Assembly: GCA_945861165.1 (NCBI GenBank)
Contig: CAMATO010000067.1
Location: 1-5,613, forward strand
Direction: 5' to 3'
From: Bifidobacterium breve
GTDB taxonomy: Bacteria > Actinomycetota > Actinomycetes > S36-B12 > UBA5976
Length of the DNA stretch: 5,613 nt
In this document: positions 4,712-5,613 of the stretch, one piece after another
How the letters are laid out: each line of letters opens with the position of its first letter
How positions within the stretch are numbered: position 1 is the stretch's first letter
Notes under the pieces: model-generated
The model's input: the letters and a program-made list of their open reading frames with translations, nothing else
Databases searched by the model: none
What the model was told of the DNA's origin: nothing
Position numbers and translations under genes: made by a program

Positions 4712-5173
4712 TTAAATATCTTCCACAATGTTGTCGCCATCAATTTTTACATTTATCTTCTTCAAATTTTTCGTGGTTGGTCCACTGATTACATTTCCTT
4801 CGACAGTTTCATACATTGCCCCGTGACATGGGCAAATTAGTTTATTCTGACCTAAATCAAAATTCACCAAACAACCTTGATGAGTACAGATTCTTGAAAG
4901 AGCGTAAACTTTTTCATCTTTGGTTTTAAATAAAATTGCACTAGAACCATCATTGGCAGTGAAGTTAAAACCTTCTCCAACTTTTAAACTCGAAAGCTGG
5001 GCAATAGTTGCGCCCTTTGTGGAACTTTCTGTTACTGAATCTGAGGGCGTGTTTGTTGCAGTGTCAGTAGCTGTTGGTGAAGAAGCACCATTCATTGCTT
5101 TAGTACACGCAGTTATAACAACTGAGAATAGACCTAAAATACCAAACTTTAAAATGTTTCTTCTATTTTTCAT
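4712..5173 (-). CDS. Rieske [2Fe-2S] lipoprotein with Tat-like signal
   Basis: This 153-residue electron-transfer protein starts at the ATG at 5173. A longer frame reaches a TTG at 5197, but AAAGGAAAA lies just before the ATG and the signal peptide begins there. NRRNILKFG (residues 3-11) resembles a twin-arginine motif, and the hydrophobic stretch ends in ITAC with a lipobox cysteine at C23. A Thr/Ser-rich linker (about 30-53) leads to the Rieske domain (about 55-153). CTHQGC (96-101) and CPCHG (114-118) supply the cluster ligands C96, H98, C114 and H117. C101 and C116 form the disulfide typical of the high-potential bc1/b6f-type fold. The protein should be exported folded and lipid-anchored on the outer face of the membrane. 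It is far shorter than the Rieske subunit of actinobacterial bc1 complexes, and no cytochrome gene is nearby, so it is a stand-alone Rieske protein. It lies 32 nt after a flavoprotein-like gene and is probably co-transcribed with it. The partner is unknown. Confidence 0.9.
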   Translation of the reverse strand: MKNRRNILKFGILGLFSVVITACTKAMNGASSPTATDTATNTPSDSVTESSTKGATIAQLSSLKVGEGFNFTANDGSSAILFKTKDEKVYALSRICTHQGCLVNFDLGQNKLICPCHGAMYETVEGNVISGPTTKNLKKINVKIDGDNIVEDI

Positions 5174-5179
5174 CACACA

Positions 5180-5188
5180 TTTTCCTTT
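5180..5188 (-). promoter_or_regulatory. Ribosome binding site of the Rieske lipoprotein gene
   Basis: AAAGGAAAA on the minus strand lies 6 nt before the ATG at 5173 (9 nt from the AAAGGA core). This decides the start: the upstream in-frame TTG at 5197 has no such site and would place this sequence inside the coding region. Confidence 0.65.
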
Positions 5189-5205
5189 CGAGCGCAAAAT
5201 TAGAA

Positions 5206-5613
5206 CTAAATATTTTGAGGAACCCCAGTTAACAAGCGCTCCACAACTTCTTTAGCAGACCAACCATCAGGATGAGTTTTTAACATATCTTCCACATCAC
5301 TAGTAGTGGAACCTAAAGTTAATAATGGTGCTTCCTTGTAACCATCTGGTCTTTCTTGACCTAAACCAACTGCTGCAAGTAAACCATTACACAAACACAT
5401 TCTGCCCACTAATTCTTTTTCTTCGCCACGTTTTTTTAGGAATGCAACATCAGGTTCAGCTGCGCAAGTGTAAGTTGCTTTACCGGTTTCATCTAATTTG
5501 GAATTTCTTAAATAACCTAAATCACATAATCTTGGTCGGGCTTTATAAACAGCATCTTCCCCAACAGTTCCGGGTAATTCCACAACTTTAAAAGGAAAAC
5601 CAGTAGGAGATGA
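5206..5613 (-). CDS. Nitronate monooxygenase-like protein, C-terminal part (partial)
   Basis: The frame is open to the right edge, so only the last 135 residues are seen and the true start lies outside. A GTG at 5583 is in frame, but the codons before it (SSPTGFPFKV) read on smoothly and fit the family, so it is not the start. Recognisable blocks are SPTGFPFKVVELPGT, ARPRLCDLGYLR, a central Cys (TYTCAAEP), RMCLCNGLLAAVGLGQ, APLLTLG and HPDGW. I associate these with the C-terminal region of actinobacterial 2-nitropropane dioxygenase/nitronate monooxygenase-like FMN proteins, though this is recalled resemblance. The FMN-binding TIM barrel would lie upstream of the window. Members of this class oxidise nitronates or act as related flavin oxidoreductases; the real substrate here is unknown. 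The stop lies 32 nt before the Rieske lipoprotein ATG on the same strand, so they probably form an operon. The several cysteines might be structural or metal-binding. Confidence 0.7.
   Translation of the reverse strand, partial: SSPTGFPFKVVELPGTVGEDAVYKARPRLCDLGYLRNSKLDETGKATYTCAAEPDVAFLKKRGEEKELVGRMCLCNGLLAAVGLGQERPDGYKEAPLLTLGSTTSDVEDMLKTHPDGWSAKEVVERLLTGVPQNI

Noticed and set aside
4920..5255. Plus-strand open frame opposite the Rieske gene
   Set aside because: It is a shadow of the Rieske coding sequence and runs into the next gene's 3' end; no start signals are seen.
5325..5591. Plus-strand open frame opposite the flavoprotein-like gene
   Set aside because: It is antisense to a frame with clear family motifs, and its own translation is low in recognisable features.
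1..5613. Mobile element, CRISPR array, toxin-antitoxin or defence system
   Set aside because: No transposase, integrase, nuclease or regularly spaced repeats are seen; all genes are housekeeping, redox or surface proteins.

Overview
The window looks like chromosome from a low-GC actinobacterium. The inositol-3-phosphate synthase and the PadR regulator overlapping its start closely match the actinobacterial pair (ino1 Rv0046c and Rv0047c in Mycobacterium tuberculosis, recalled from memory). The Glu-Asp-Phe tRNA cluster is also common in that phylum. The DNA is clearly AT-rich and intergenic gaps are short, which fits streamlined freshwater lineages such as the acI/Nanopelagicales group. That assignment is an inference; no rRNA or other marker gene is present.

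Layout. Bases 1-139 hold no gene that I can support. From 140 to 2335 two tandem minus-strand genes encode paralogous secreted proteins, each with one C-terminal membrane anchor. The upstream copy has a clear promoter (TTGACT, 17 bp, TAGAGT) and a ribosome binding site. The downstream copy starts 5 nt after a perfect 13-bp hairpin and has no visible ribosome binding site. A short structured stretch (2432-2488) leads to tRNA-Lys(TTT) on the minus strand. Upstream of that tRNA a 7-base motif, present three times, can form two mutually exclusive hairpins. Next come ino1 and padR (2617-4238, minus), translationally coupled by an ATGA overlap, with GATATATC-type candidate operators in front of padR. 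The divergent intergenic region 4239-4399 also carries a perfect 20-bp palindrome. Three tRNA genes follow on the plus strand: Glu(TTC), Asp(GTC) and Phe(GAA). Convergent to them is a minus-strand pair: the 3' part of a nitronate-monooxygenase-like flavoprotein gene running in from the right edge, then a Rieske [2Fe-2S] lipoprotein 32 nt downstream.

How the genes may work together. PadR probably controls its own expression and that of Ino1, and so the supply of inositol phosphate for phosphatidylinositol and mycothiol. The Rieske lipoprotein and the flavoprotein-like gene probably share a transcript. The two surface proteins form a small family whose function I do not recognise. Most of the window is ordinary housekeeping DNA. 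The least explained parts are the surface-protein pair and the dyad-symmetry elements in the intergenic gaps.
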